64,000 nt of DNA from Amycolatopsis lurida (GTDB lineage Bacteria > Actinomycetota > Actinomycetes > Mycobacteriales > Pseudonocardiaceae): positions 7,759,101-7,823,100 of the forward strand of contig NZ_FNTA01000004.1 in the NCBI RefSeq assembly GCF_900105055.1, written 5' to 3'. Shown in pieces: positions 1-7,348 of the stretch. The notes under the pieces were generated by a model. That model ran no database searches. It was not told the origin of the DNA and saw nothing but the letters and a program-made list of their open reading frames with translations. Made by a program: the position numbers and the translations under genes. The stretch's first letter is position 1; each line of letters starts with the position of its first letter.

Positions 1-1
1 G

Positions 2-628
2 GCGGCACGCAGGGCGCTCCTCGTGGCTTCCGCGCTCTTTCCCTTGCTCACCATGCCCGATCTGGCCTGGGGCGGCTGGGGAAGACTCGAAGCGGTCCGT
101 TATCCGGATGACTGGAACGCGGTCCACCGCGTGCTGGCGGACGACGACCGTCCCGGCGACGTCGTCACGCTGCCGCTGTCCACGTTCCGGAGTTTCGCCT
201 GGAACGACCACCGGACTCAGCTGGACCCGGCGCCGCGTGCGCTGCCCGAGACCGTATTCGTCGACGACACCCTGCGCGTCGGCGGCGAAGAGATCGCGGG
301 CGAGGATTCCGGAATGGACCGTGTCCGCGCCGCGAAGTCGCCGGAAGACCTGTCGGCGGCGGGAATCGGCTGGATCCTGGTCGAACACGGGACGCCGGGG
401 CGGGTCGACCCGCGGTTGCTGACCGGCGCGGAACGGGTGTGGTCCGGTGATTGGCTCACGCTTTACCGCACTCCCGGTGAGCCCGCCGTGACCGGGACGC
501 GATCATCGATTCCCGTGGTGCTGGCAAACGGAGTAGCGCTGCTCTCGATCGCCGCCGCACTGTTGTGCCTCAAGTTACCGGTGCGTACATTGAGCCGACG
601 CAGGAATTCCCTGTCTCGGAAGGAGTAG
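2..628 (+). CDS. GT-C-like multi-span membrane protein, C-terminal part only
   Basis: The reading frame is open from the left edge, so the gene starts outside the window and only about the last 208 residues are seen. They hold a soluble domain (roughly residues 15-165 of the fragment, with a conserved-looking stretch around 'LDPAPRALPETVFVDD'), one hydrophobic segment near the end, and a basic tail rich in Arg and Ser. This shape, an extracytoplasmic domain followed by a final membrane helix, fits the C-terminus of actinobacterial GT-C-type membrane glycosyltransferases. The position beside a DUF2613 peptide, a GT4 enzyme, a methyltransferase and a DUF3068 protein resembles the M. tuberculosis Rv0224c-Rv0227c neighbourhood, where Rv0226c is the multi-span protein. 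Assignment to that family is inference from context, since the catalytic part is not visible. Confidence 0.6.
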   Translation, partial: AARRALLVASALFPLLTMPDLAWGGWGRLEAVRYPDDWNAVHRVLADDDRPGDVVTLPLSTFRSFAWNDHRTQLDPAPRALPETVFVDDTLRVGGEEIAGEDSGMDRVRAAKSPEDLSAAGIGWILVEHGTPGRVDPRLLTGAERVWSGDWLTLYRTPGEPAVTGTRSSIPVVLANGVALLSIAAALLCLKLPVRTLSRRRNSLSRKE

Positions 629-631
629 GTC

Positions 632-811
632 TTGGGCACCCTCATCGGCGCGGCAGCCGCCGTCATCATCGGGCTCGCGACGGCCGCGGGCGGGAGTTAC
701 GCGCTGACGAACACCGCGGACCCGGACGCCGCACCCCAGGTGCAGGCGAAGATCAAGGAGCAGTTCAACCCGAACTCGAGCCCCGAGCACGTCATTTACG
801 GCAACCGCTGA
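632..811 (+). CDS. DUF2613 small membrane-anchored/secreted peptide
   Basis: This 59-residue protein starts at TTG (632), three bases after the previous stop, with GGAAGGAG just upstream. It has a signal-anchor-like hydrophobic N-terminus (about residues 2-25, Ala/Ile/Gly-rich) and ends in 'EHVIYGNR'. The tiny size, the single hydrophobic helix and the terminal YGNR are typical of the actinobacterial DUF2613 family (Rv0236A-like), whose function is unknown. In mycobacteria such peptides also lie beside envelope arabinan/mannan assembly genes. It is probably cotranscribed with the membrane protein upstream and the acyltransferase-like gene downstream. Confidence 0.75.
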   Translation: MGTLIGAAAAVIIGLATAAGGSYALTNTADPDAAPQVQAKIKEQFNPNSSPEHVIYGNR

Positions 812-815
812 GCCG

Positions 816-1880
816 GTGTCCGAGCTCGCTTCCGACCACGCCGTCCGGGTCGTCGGGCTCTACGGCGACCCCACCGTTTCCTGGAGCATCCTCCTGGAAG
901 CGAAGCTGTCTTCGTTGCTGACGCCGGAAAAGGCGCGGATGCGGCTGGCGGTCGCGGTCGAAGAACGGCCGTGGCTCGGAGCCGCTCCCGAAGTCGTGGC
1001 CGTCTCCGGCGAAGAACTTCCGGCCGTTCGCGATCGGTTCGCCGAGACGTCGTACGAACGCGGCGCGCCGTTGCTCCGGGTCGCGGTTGGCGTCGACGAA
1101 CCCGTCGTGCTGATCGCCGCGCACCACGGCGCCCTCGACGGTCTCGGCCTGCTCGCCGTCCTCGGGCTGGCCCTCGACATCCCGATCTCTTCCGCCGCCA
1201 AGGGAATCGGTGCGCGCACGGCCGATCGGTCGTTTCTCGTGTCCGCCTTCCAGCGTCTCGCTGAAGCGCTTTTCGCGCCTCCGGCGAGAATCACCCCGGA
1301 ACGGGCCGAAAGTCGCTCAGGAGACGTGTTCAGCGCGCGGATTCTCCCCCGCTCACGGTTCGGTTCTTCGGCCTTCGCGGCGGCCGCCGCCAACCTGACC
1401 GAGACGTGGAACGCCCGGCACGGTGAGGAAGCCGCCAGGGTGGTGGCCGCGGTCGGCGCGTCCTGGCGAAGTGGGGCCGCGCCCGAACCCTTGCACGACA
1501 GCGCATTCTTCCGGTTGCGGCTCGGCGGGAAACCCACGGTCGCCGAAGTGGGCGCGCTGCTGGCCGCTCAGCCACCGGAACCCGATTTTCCCGCCCGCAG
1601 CAGCAGGATCGCCCGGCTGGGCACCCGGCTGCTGGCGAGCAGGCTCGGTTCGACCTATCTGGTTTCCAATCTCGGCGTCGTTTCGGCGGCGGACGCGGTC
1701 ACGTCGATCGCGTTCTATCCCGCCGCCAGCGGCCGCTCAGGCGTGGCGTTCGGCGCGGTGACCGTCGGCGAGACGAGCACCGTCACCGTGCGCGCACGCC
1801 GCAAGGACTTCGACGACGCCGCCACGGCCGACCTGGCCGACGGGCTCGTGGATGCCCTGTGGCGTCTTGTTCTTAGGTGA
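816..1880 (+). CDS. Condensation-domain-like stand-alone acyltransferase
   Basis: The 354-residue protein starts at GTG only 4 bases after the DUF2613 stop, so it is in the same operon. Residues 103-109 read HHGALDG, matching the HHxxxDG catalytic motif of the NRPS condensation / PapA / wax-ester-synthase acyltransferase superfamily. That motif places the general-base His in a chloramphenicol-acetyltransferase-like fold. The protein is shorter than a full NRPS C domain (about 450 residues) and has no carrier-protein or adenylation partner here. Together with the envelope glycosyltransferases it could acylate a surface glycan or lipid, as PapA proteins do, but the substrate cannot be read from the sequence. 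Confidence 0.65.
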   Translation: MSELASDHAVRVVGLYGDPTVSWSILLEAKLSSLLTPEKARMRLAVAVEERPWLGAAPEVVAVSGEELPAVRDRFAETSYERGAPLLRVAVGVDEPVVLIAAHHGALDGLGLLAVLGLALDIPISSAAKGIGARTADRSFLVSAFQRLAEALFAPPARITPERAESRSGDVFSARILPRSRFGSSAFAAAAANLTETWNARHGEEAARVVAAVGASWRSGAAPEPLHDSAFFRLRLGGKPTVAEVGALLAAQPPEPDFPARSSRIARLGTRLLASRLGSTYLVSNLGVVSAADAVTSIAFYPAASGRSGVAFGAVTVGETSTVTVRARRKDFDDAATADLADGLVDALWRLVLR

Positions 1881-1902
1881 ACCCGCGTCCGCGATCGACG
1901 TC

Positions 1903-1954
1903 GGCAGGGCGCGAGCTGGCCTTTCAGGTCGCGAGATCGTGAAGGCGCCCTGCC
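1903..1954. terminator. Large stem-loop between convergent genes
   Basis: Ten-base perfect arms (GGCAGGGCGC at 1903-1912, GCGCCCTGCC at 1945-1954) enclose a 32-base loop that can fold further. The structure spans the gap between the acyltransferase-like gene (ends 1880) and the convergent glycosyltransferase (ends 1924), and its right arm lies in the latter's last codons. No U-tract is present. A bidirectional terminator is the simplest reading. Confidence 0.4.
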
Positions 1955-3156
1955 ACCGCGATGGCGGGGCCTTCGGCCGGGGCGGGTTCACGCCTATGGT
2001 CACTTTGCGGACGAACCTCAGCTCCGCCAACAGGCGTCAGTACCCTGGGATGGGGGATGGCCACCCCGGCCACGTCGCGCACGAGTGATTCGAAGCGGTT
2101 CACGCTGTGCTCCCAGTCGAACAGGCTCGCCCAAGTGATACCGGCCTTGCCCATTTCCGTCCGCCGTACCCGGTCGGCGAGCAGCCCTTCCACCTGCACG
2201 GTGAAATCGGCGAAATCGTCGGCCAGTAGGCCGGTCTTGCCCTCCACGATGGACTCGGCCACCCCGCCCGCCGCCCGGTAGGCCACCGACGGAACACCGT
2301 GCGCGGCGGCCTCCATGATGACGATTCCCCAGCCTTCCTTGACCGACGGGCAAAGGTGCAGCCAGGAGCGTTCCAGGATCTCGTGCTTCTCGGCTTCGTC
2401 CACCCAGCCGTGCAGCCGCACCCGGTCTTCGACGCCCCGGTCGCGGGCGTGCTTGCGCAAGACCTCTTCCCATGGGCCCTGGCCCACGATCTCCAGCTTC
2501 AGCGTCGGCCAGCGCCGGCTCAGTTCCGCGACGACGTCGATCGCGTGCTCGATCCGCTTGTGCGGCACCAGCCTGCTGACCGCGACCAGCGTCGGCTCGG
2601 TTTCGCGGACCGCCTTGCCACGCGGGGGAGTGTCCAAGCCGTTGGGGACCACGGTGATCCGTGAGCCTTCGATGCCGAGTCCGGCCAGTTCGCCCTTGGT
2701 GATCTCGGAAACCGTGGCGTAGCGGCAGTGCCGGAACAGCCACGGCGCCAGCCGCGACTCGATCCACCAGCCGACGCGGCCCAGTGTCTCGCCGAGCGCG
2801 CTGATCCACTGTTCCTTGTGGACGTGGTGCACCAGCACGAGAACCGGACAGGCCGCGACGAGCCTGGCGAAGAACGGCATCCCGTTCTGGACGTCGACGA
2901 CGAGGTCGGCGTGCGCCTTCCGGATCGCCCGCAGCGCGTGGAGATAGACACCGAACTTGTTGCCACGGCGGCGATAGCGGACACCGTCGCGCCATTCCCC
3001 GGCGTTCGCGCCCGGGTACGCGGCGCACTGGATTTCGACCCGGTATCCGGCTTTGGCGAGCCCCTCGGCCATCCGCTCGACGTACCGCTCGGAGCCGCCG
3101 CCCTCCGGATGCCCGGTGTCGCGCCAGTTGACGAGCAGCACACGTGGCCTTTCCAT
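1924..3156 (-). CDS. GT4-family glycosyltransferase
   Basis: This 410-residue protein has the two-domain GT-B layout of family GT4 enzymes. The N-terminal domain carries the glycine-rich acceptor/nucleotide loop 'HPEGGGSERY' (about 16-25). The C-terminal donor domain has 'VSRLVPHKRIEHAI' (about 193-206), and the E-x7-E motif uses E274 and E282 in 'EGWGIVIMEA'. The start codon follows GGGAGAA with good spacing. It is divergent from the methyltransferase, the same arrangement as Rv0225/Rv0224c in M. tuberculosis. It most likely moves a mannose or similar hexose onto an envelope lipid or glycan; donor and acceptor are unknown. The last 30 or so residues look low in conservation. Confidence 0.85.
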   Translation of the reverse strand: MERPRVLLVNWRDTGHPEGGGSERYVERMAEGLAKAGYRVEIQCAAYPGANAGEWRDGVRYRRRGNKFGVYLHALRAIRKAHADLVVDVQNGMPFFARLVAACPVLVLVHHVHKEQWISALGETLGRVGWWIESRLAPWLFRHCRYATVSEITKGELAGLGIEGSRITVVPNGLDTPPRGKAVRETEPTLVAVSRLVPHKRIEHAIDVVAELSRRWPTLKLEIVGQGPWEEVLRKHARDRGVEDRVRLHGWVDEAEKHEILERSWLHLCPSVKEGWGIVIMEAAAHGVPSVAYRAAGGVAESIVEGKTGLLADDFADFTVQVEGLLADRVRRTEMGKAGITWASLFDWEHSVNRFESLVRDVAGVAIPHPRVLTPVGGAEVRPQSDHRREPAPAEGPAIAVAGRLHDLAT

Positions 3157-3241
3157 CGTGGTTCTCCCAACCTGTTAGCGACAATGCTAGGTTACCGGTG
3201 CGTACACGGTAGAGGAATCATTCTCGGAAAGCGATGGTTCG
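3157..3241. promoter_or_regulatory. Divergent promoter region, GT4 / methyltransferase
   Basis: These 85 bases must hold the promoters of both divergent genes and are locally less GC-rich than their surroundings. They include GTTACCGGTGCGTACA (3191-3206), which also occurs exactly at 574-589, about 40 bases before the DUF2613 start. No clear -35/-10 pair stands out. Confidence 0.35.
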
Positions 3242-4003
3242 ATGGTCGGTAATCGGTCGGTGACCCCAGAAACGATGCCTCATCGCGCCACTTTGCGCAG
3301 ATCGGTGACGTTGTTCCGGGCCTTTCTCACCGAACAGACGGATCCGGACGGTTTCTACTCGGTGCTCGCCGAAGACTCGGTCCGGCAAGTGGCGCAGCAC
3401 ACTCCGTTGAACGGCCGAACCATCGTCGACGTCGGTGGTGGGCCCGGCTATTTCTCCGACGCGTTCCGTGCCGCCGGAGCCACGTATCTCGGCATAGATC
3501 CCGACGTCGGAGAGCTGACGGCGCGGGGAGAGGCCGGTGAGAACATGGTCCGCGGCAGCGGCACGAAACTGCCGGTGCGCACCGCGTCCGTGGACGTCTG
3601 CTATTCGTCGAACGTCCTCGAGCATGTTTCCGAACCCGAGGTCATGCTCGCCGAGATGTGCCGGGTGGCCAAACCCGGCGGCACGATTTTCGCCTCGTTC
3701 ACGCCGTGGTATTCGCCGTGGGGCGGTCACGAGACGGCACCATGGCATTTCCTCGGCGGTCACTACGCCCGGCGCCGGTATCTCGAAAAGAACGGCAAGG
3801 AGCCGAAGAACAAATTCGGGGAGAGCCTTTTCGCCTTTTCGGCGGGCGCGGCCATCCGGTGGGGGAAGGCCGCGCCGTACGCCGATCTGCAGGAGGTCTA
3901 CCCGCGCTACCACCCCTCCTGGGCCCAGTGGATCGCGCACGTCCCCGGTATCCGGGAAGTCGCGTCGTGGAACCTCGTGATGGTGTTGCGCAAGCGTCAG
4001 TGA
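3242..4003 (+). CDS. SAM-dependent methyltransferase, Rv0224c/MtrP-like
   Basis: This class I methyltransferase has motif I 'VDVGGGPGYF' at about residues 62-71 and a post-motif acidic region 'YLGIDPD'. The 'QTDPDGFYSVLA' segment before the fold is characteristic of the Rv0224c group. ATG 3242 gives 253 residues, but GTG 3260 or ATG 3275 are possible starts. The corynebacterial member of this group (MtrP) has been linked to trehalose mycolate transport. Amycolatopsis-type bacteria are not known to make mycolates, so here the substrate must be something else, if the host is of that kind. The 3' end overlaps the convergent DUF3068 gene by 7 bases. Confidence 0.8.
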   Translation: MVGNRSVTPETMPHRATLRRSVTLFRAFLTEQTDPDGFYSVLAEDSVRQVAQHTPLNGRTIVDVGGGPGYFSDAFRAAGATYLGIDPDVGELTARGEAGENMVRGSGTKLPVRTASVDVCYSSNVLEHVSEPEVMLAEMCRVAKPGGTIFASFTPWYSPWGGHETAPWHFLGGHYARRRYLEKNGKEPKNKFGESLFAFSAGAAIRWGKAAPYADLQEVYPRYHPSWAQWIAHVPGIREVASWNLVMVLRKRQ

Positions 4004-5031
4004 CGCGAGGGGGCGGGGCGCCGCTTCACCAGCAGGAAGACCCCGAGCGCCAGGAAGGCCGCACCGCCGATCCCGAGCACGATCGGCCCCGTGCTCCCGA
4101 TGAAGTCCAGCTTGCCCTTGTTCTCGTCGACCTGCTTGACCATCGCGTCGACGGTCGCGTCGGTGAAGGCGAGCGTGCCGTCGAAGACGACGGTGGGCGT
4201 GGGATTCGCGGCCGACCGCAGTTCCTGGTGCGACCGCTGTTCCTGCTTGACCTGGATCCCCGTCACCGGCTCGATCCAGCTAGTGATGGTGCCCTGGTAG
4301 AACTGCCCCGCCTCGACGGAGTCGCCGGTGGCGCCGATGAGCGAGCCCGGCACCTTCTTCGTCGAGATCTTCGTGGCGGGGATCTCCTGGACGAACTTGT
4401 AGACCTCGACGCCCTTGATCTCCTCGACACCCTTGAACCGGGCCTGGACGGCGCGGCCGGTGTTGTCGTCGTAGACCTGGTAGTCCTTCTGTTCGGTGCC
4501 GAAGGGGAACTTGAAGTTCAGGCCGGGCTGCGGCTTGTACTCTTGGACCTCCTCGGGCTTCTCGCCCTCTTTTTCGGGCTTCTCCTTGAGTTTGGTGACG
4601 AAGCTGCTGTTGGCCGAGCACTTCGCCTCCTGGTCGCCGCCCGGCGGGACGTAGCCCTCCGCGGTGCGGCGGTCGAAGCAGACCTGGCGTTTGCTCGCGC
4701 TGACCACGGTCTGATCACGGGTGTCGACCACCGAGACGGCCATCAGCCATACGGCGACGTCCGTGCCCTCCCGCATCTCCGGTGGCGAGAAGTTCGCCAC
4801 CACGCGGGCGGTCGCCTTCAGCTTGGCGTTGTCACGGATCTCCGTGACGGTCTTGCCGCCTTCGGTCTTCACCGCGAGCACCTTGGACGCCGTGCCTTCG
4901 AGGACGGACGTCGATTCCTGGTTCAGTGGCACCTTGGCGAGTTCGGGCTTCACGTAGGTCGGCAGCAACACCGCGCCGGCGACGGCGAACACCCCTAGTG
5001 CCAAGAAGATCAGGCTCAACGCTCGACGCAA
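3997..5031 (-). CDS. DUF3068 membrane-anchored protein (Rv0227c-like)
   Basis: The 344-residue protein has an N-terminal membrane helix (about 5-27, 'LIFLALGVFAVAGAVLLP'), a large extracytoplasmic domain rich in beta-type sequence, and a C-terminal helix (about 314-336) followed by a short basic tail. Two helices around one large outside domain is the DUF3068 layout, sometimes labelled PorA family. Translation begins at TTG 5031, with AGGAGG five bases upstream. In mycobacteria the Rv0227c homologue sits in the same neighbourhood as the methyltransferase and GT4 genes, and this linkage is kept here. The function is unknown; an envelope role is inferred from topology and context. Confidence 0.8.
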   Translation of the reverse strand: MRRALSLIFLALGVFAVAGAVLLPTYVKPELAKVPLNQESTSVLEGTASKVLAVKTEGGKTVTEIRDNAKLKATARVVANFSPPEMREGTDVAVWLMAVSVVDTRDQTVVSASKRQVCFDRRTAEGYVPPGGDQEAKCSANSSFVTKLKEKPEKEGEKPEEVQEYKPQPGLNFKFPFGTEQKDYQVYDDNTGRAVQARFKGVEEIKGVEVYKFVQEIPATKISTKKVPGSLIGATGDSVEAGQFYQGTITSWIEPVTGIQVKQEQRSHQELRSAANPTPTVVFDGTLAFTDATVDAMVKQVDENKGKLDFIGSTGPIVLGIGGAAFLALGVFLLVKRRPAPSRH

Positions 5032-5052
5032 CGGTCCTCCTGGTCAGTACAC

Positions 5053-5068
5053 ATTACCCATCGGTAAT
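5053..5068. promoter_or_regulatory. Inverted repeat upstream of the DUF3068 gene
   Basis: ATTACC-CATC-GGTAAT is a perfect 6-base inverted repeat 22 bases upstream of the TTG start of the DUF3068 gene, where a repressor or activator could act. Its cognate regulator is not identifiable. Confidence 0.4.
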
Positions 5069-5110
5069 CAGTCGCCAGATACTGGCTCCTCGGCAGGGCA
5101 GCGTCAAAGG

Positions 5111-5127
5111 TGTGACCGACGGTCACA
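5111..5127. promoter_or_regulatory. TGTGACC-GAC-GGTCACA palindrome
   Basis: This perfect 7-base inverted repeat lies between divergent genes (DUF3068 and the orphan protein). It looks like a CRP/GlxR half-site pair (TGTGA...TCACA), but the spacing is 7 rather than the usual 6, so the identity of the binding protein is uncertain. Confidence 0.35.
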
Positions 5128-5256
5128 GGCACCACGTGCGACCGGAAGGCGGTACGCGTGCCGCCATTCGGCCCAGGCAGCCAAACATGTTTGTTCCCGG
5201 GAACAACGTGAGCGGGACCACCATCGGACGACTTCCGGTGCGTGGAAAGGAACTTT

Positions 5257-5640
5257 GTGCCGCAGGACCCGAACGATCCCCGCGCGCTGGACATCGGCGC
5301 GTACTCGGATTCGATCACCGACGTCGAGCTCCGCGACGCCGTCGCCGACGTCGCCGCGCTGCTTTCGTCGCACGGCAACGTGATCCGTGATCTCGACGCC
5401 AGGAGATCACGGTGGCGCCCCGGACGGCGGTCCCCGCATCCCGACATCGTCCTGTCTGCGGCCGGAAGACGTCCACAGTGGACGAGATCCGCGAACCCCG
5501 AGGTGACCCTGCCGGTCGCCACGACCGCGCGTGGCCGGACCCTCGCGGTGCGGCTCACCGCGCGTCCCGGTCTCGGGCACACGCTGCTGGACCTCGCGAG
5601 GATCATCGACGCCGACATGGCGCCGGAACGGAAAAGTTAG
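5257..5640 (+). CDS. Hypothetical protein of 127 residues
   Basis: I do not recognise this family. GTG 5257 is chosen because GGAAAGGA lies just upstream; an in-frame GTG at 5242 has no comparable site. The protein is soluble with no signal peptide. Residues 15-45 ('SITDVELRDAVADVAALLSSHG') look helical, the middle is Arg/Pro-rich, and the C-terminus returns to an ordered pattern ending in 'LDLARIIDADMAPERKS'. Its stop overlaps the end of the convergent pucR-type gene by four bases. Being flanked by a candidate operator region on one side and a real gene on the other makes it a plausible gene, but nothing indicates its role. Confidence 0.5.
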   Translation: MPQDPNDPRALDIGAYSDSITDVELRDAVADVAALLSSHGNVIRDLDARRSRWRPGRRSPHPDIVLSAAGRRPQWTRSANPEVTLPVATTARGRTLAVRLTARPGLGHTLLDLARIIDADMAPERKS

Positions 5641-6812
5641 GCGTCGTCCGCCAGCCGGACCGCCTCCAGCGCGACATAGAGCTCGCCGACGTCGACCGGG
5701 TCGGACAGGTCGCGTCTGGTCAGTTCCTGGACGCGGCGCAGCCGGTACCGGACCGTGTTCGGGTGGACGATCAGACGGTCCGCGGCCTCCTTGGCCGAGC
5801 CGTGTCCGGCGAACCACGCGACCAGCGTGTCGAGCAGGACCTGCCGCTCCGGCTTGGGCAGCACCATGAGCCCGGCCAGTACCGAGCGCAGGACGTCCCG
5901 CGACGTCTCCGGCGCGCTCGCGACCAGTGTGGTGACCGGGGAGTCGCCGAAGACGGCGACCCCGGCGGCGCCGGTGGTCAGCGAGCGGCGGGCGATCCGG
6001 GCCCGGTGGACCGCGTCCGGTACTTCGAGGAACCCGTTGAACGGTCTGCTCATGCCCACCGCCAGCGGCAGAGTGCCCAGCACGTCGCGCAGGCGCCGGA
6101 CGTCCTCGACGCGGTCGATCACGACGAGGCCGACCTCGGCGCCGGGCCGCCAGGCCGACTTCCAGCGCCGGGCTCGCAGCAGGGCTTCGACGCCGGGCCG
6201 TTCATCCGGCTCGATGGGTTCGGTCACGACGGCGACGAAGGTGCCCGCAGTCGGAAGGTCGAGTTCTTTGGCGGCGTTCTCCAGCTCGGCCTGGGTGGCG
6301 AACCGGCCGTGCAGCAGACCGTCCAGCAGGGCGAGCTTCTCGTGGGAGAGTTCGGCGGCGACCTCGCTGTACGCGGTGGTCAGCGCGTCGGAGTAGAGGT
6401 CGATGGTCTTCCACACGTTGGAGTTGATCTCGACCGTGCGGGCGGGATTGATGAAGCCGGGGCCCGCCAGCTCCAGCAGACGCTCGTAGACGAAGATCCC
6501 GCCGATGCGGAACGCGCGGAGCACGGACGGCAGCGGGATACCCCGCCTGGCCTGGGCCAGCCCGGTCTTGCGGGCCGCGTCGAGTGGTAGCCCCCGTCCC
6601 TCGACGAGCGCGGTCAGCGCACGTTCGAGATTGGCCCGGCAGACCTTGCGCAACTCGTCCGGCGCGGTGCTGTCCACCTGGTGGTAGAACTCGTCCTCGT
6701 CGCTGAGGAGCTGTGCCAGACGGTCACTGAACTCGGGCAGCCGGGTGAGCATCGCCTGCATGAGCACACGCTGCTCCCGGGGTGCGGGAGTAGCGAGAGC
6801 TTCGGTGCCCAT
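5637..6812 (-). CDS. PucR/CdaR-family transcriptional regulator
   Basis: The 391-residue protein ends in the helix-turn-helix of the PucR C-terminal family (about 325-385): 'SAKEAADRLIVHPNTVRYRL' followed by 'RRVQELTRRDLSDP'. The N-terminal and central regions (about 20-300) match the helical sensing part plus GGDEF-like remnant found in PucR-type regulators of purine, amino acid or sugar catabolism. ATG 6812 fits this length. No catabolic operon is adjacent, so its target is unknown; the neighbours are an orphan protein and a MarR gene. The 61-base gap upstream (6813-6872) separates it from the marR-type gene, which reads toward it on the same strand. Confidence 0.85.
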   Translation of the reverse strand: MGTEALATPAPREQRVLMQAMLTRLPEFSDRLAQLLSDEDEFYHQVDSTAPDELRKVCRANLERALTALVEGRGLPLDAARKTGLAQARRGIPLPSVLRAFRIGGIFVYERLLELAGPGFINPARTVEINSNVWKTIDLYSDALTTAYSEVAAELSHEKLALLDGLLHGRFATQAELENAAKELDLPTAGTFVAVVTEPIEPDERPGVEALLRARRWKSAWRPGAEVGLVVIDRVEDVRRLRDVLGTLPLAVGMSRPFNGFLEVPDAVHRARIARRSLTTGAAGVAVFGDSPVTTLVASAPETSRDVLRSVLAGLMVLPKPERQVLLDTLVAWFAGHGSAKEAADRLIVHPNTVRYRLRRVQELTRRDLSDPVDVGELYVALEAVRLADDA

Positions 6813-6872
6813 CCGTCAACTCTAACCCGCATCCGTGGCCGCTTTTTATCACGATGCGACGAAAGGGCGGTT

Positions 6873-7310
6873 TCAGGAGCTGAGCGCGGTTGACAACCTG
6901 CGGAGCGTGTCCCGGGCCTGCCGCAGCTCATCGGGGGTGACACCGCTGTCGTCGAGCACGTCGCGACGCCGGGATTCACTCACGTCCCACAGCCGCTCCA
7001 GCAGTCGTGAACCCTCGGGCGTGATGGCGTACAGGGGCGAGCGGCGATGGGCGGGATTCGGCTCCGCGCGAAGCTGGCCCGCCTCGGTGAGGTCGTCCGC
7101 GACGCGTTGCACGGCCTGGCGGACCTGGCCGAGCCGTCGCGCGATGGCGGGGACGGCGAGCGGTTCTTCGGACACCGTGCTGAGCACGTGCCAGCGGGCG
7201 ACGGTCGTGCCCTGCCCGGCGGCCTCCCGCTCGCTGATCCGGCGGCTCAGTCCCGCCAATTCGTAGACGTCGGCGATCAGCAGCCGGTAGTCGCGGACGA
7301 GGTCGGTCAT
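6873..7310 (-). CDS. MarR-family transcriptional regulator
   Basis: About 145 residues with a winged-helix core: 'VPAIARRLGQVRQAVQRVAD' is the DNA-recognition helix region, followed by the wing with 'HRRSPLYAITPEG'. I place the start at ATG 7310 (MTDLVRDYRL). The alternative GTG/ATG at 7322 would put the start inside the perfect 22-base palindrome at 7311-7332, which is best read as the operator. The gene is divergent from a lipocalin-like protein, so one dimer bound between them could control both. MarR proteins of this type usually respond to phenolic or lipophilic compounds; the ligand here is unknown. Confidence 0.88.
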   Translation of the reverse strand: MTDLVRDYRLLIADVYELAGLSRRISEREAAGQGTTVARWHVLSTVSEEPLAVPAIARRLGQVRQAVQRVADDLTEAGQLRAEPNPAHRRSPLYAITPEGSRLLERLWDVSESRRRDVLDDSGVTPDELRQARDTLRRLSTALSS

Positions 7311-7332
7311 ATTTGACAGCATACTGTCAAAT
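7311..7332. promoter_or_regulatory. MarR operator candidate, perfect inverted repeat
   Basis: ATTTGACAG-CATA-CTGTCAAAT has perfect 9-base arms and a 4-base spacer in the 38-base gap between the divergent marR-type gene and the lipocalin-like gene. Size and position fit a MarR dimer site and autoregulation. Confidence 0.75.
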
Positions 7333-7348
7333 AGTCATCCTGGCCCGT

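Noticed and set aside
5111..5127. CRP/GlxR binding site as a firm call
   Set aside because: The half-sites are right, but the spacing is seven instead of six, so it is only reported as a palindrome.
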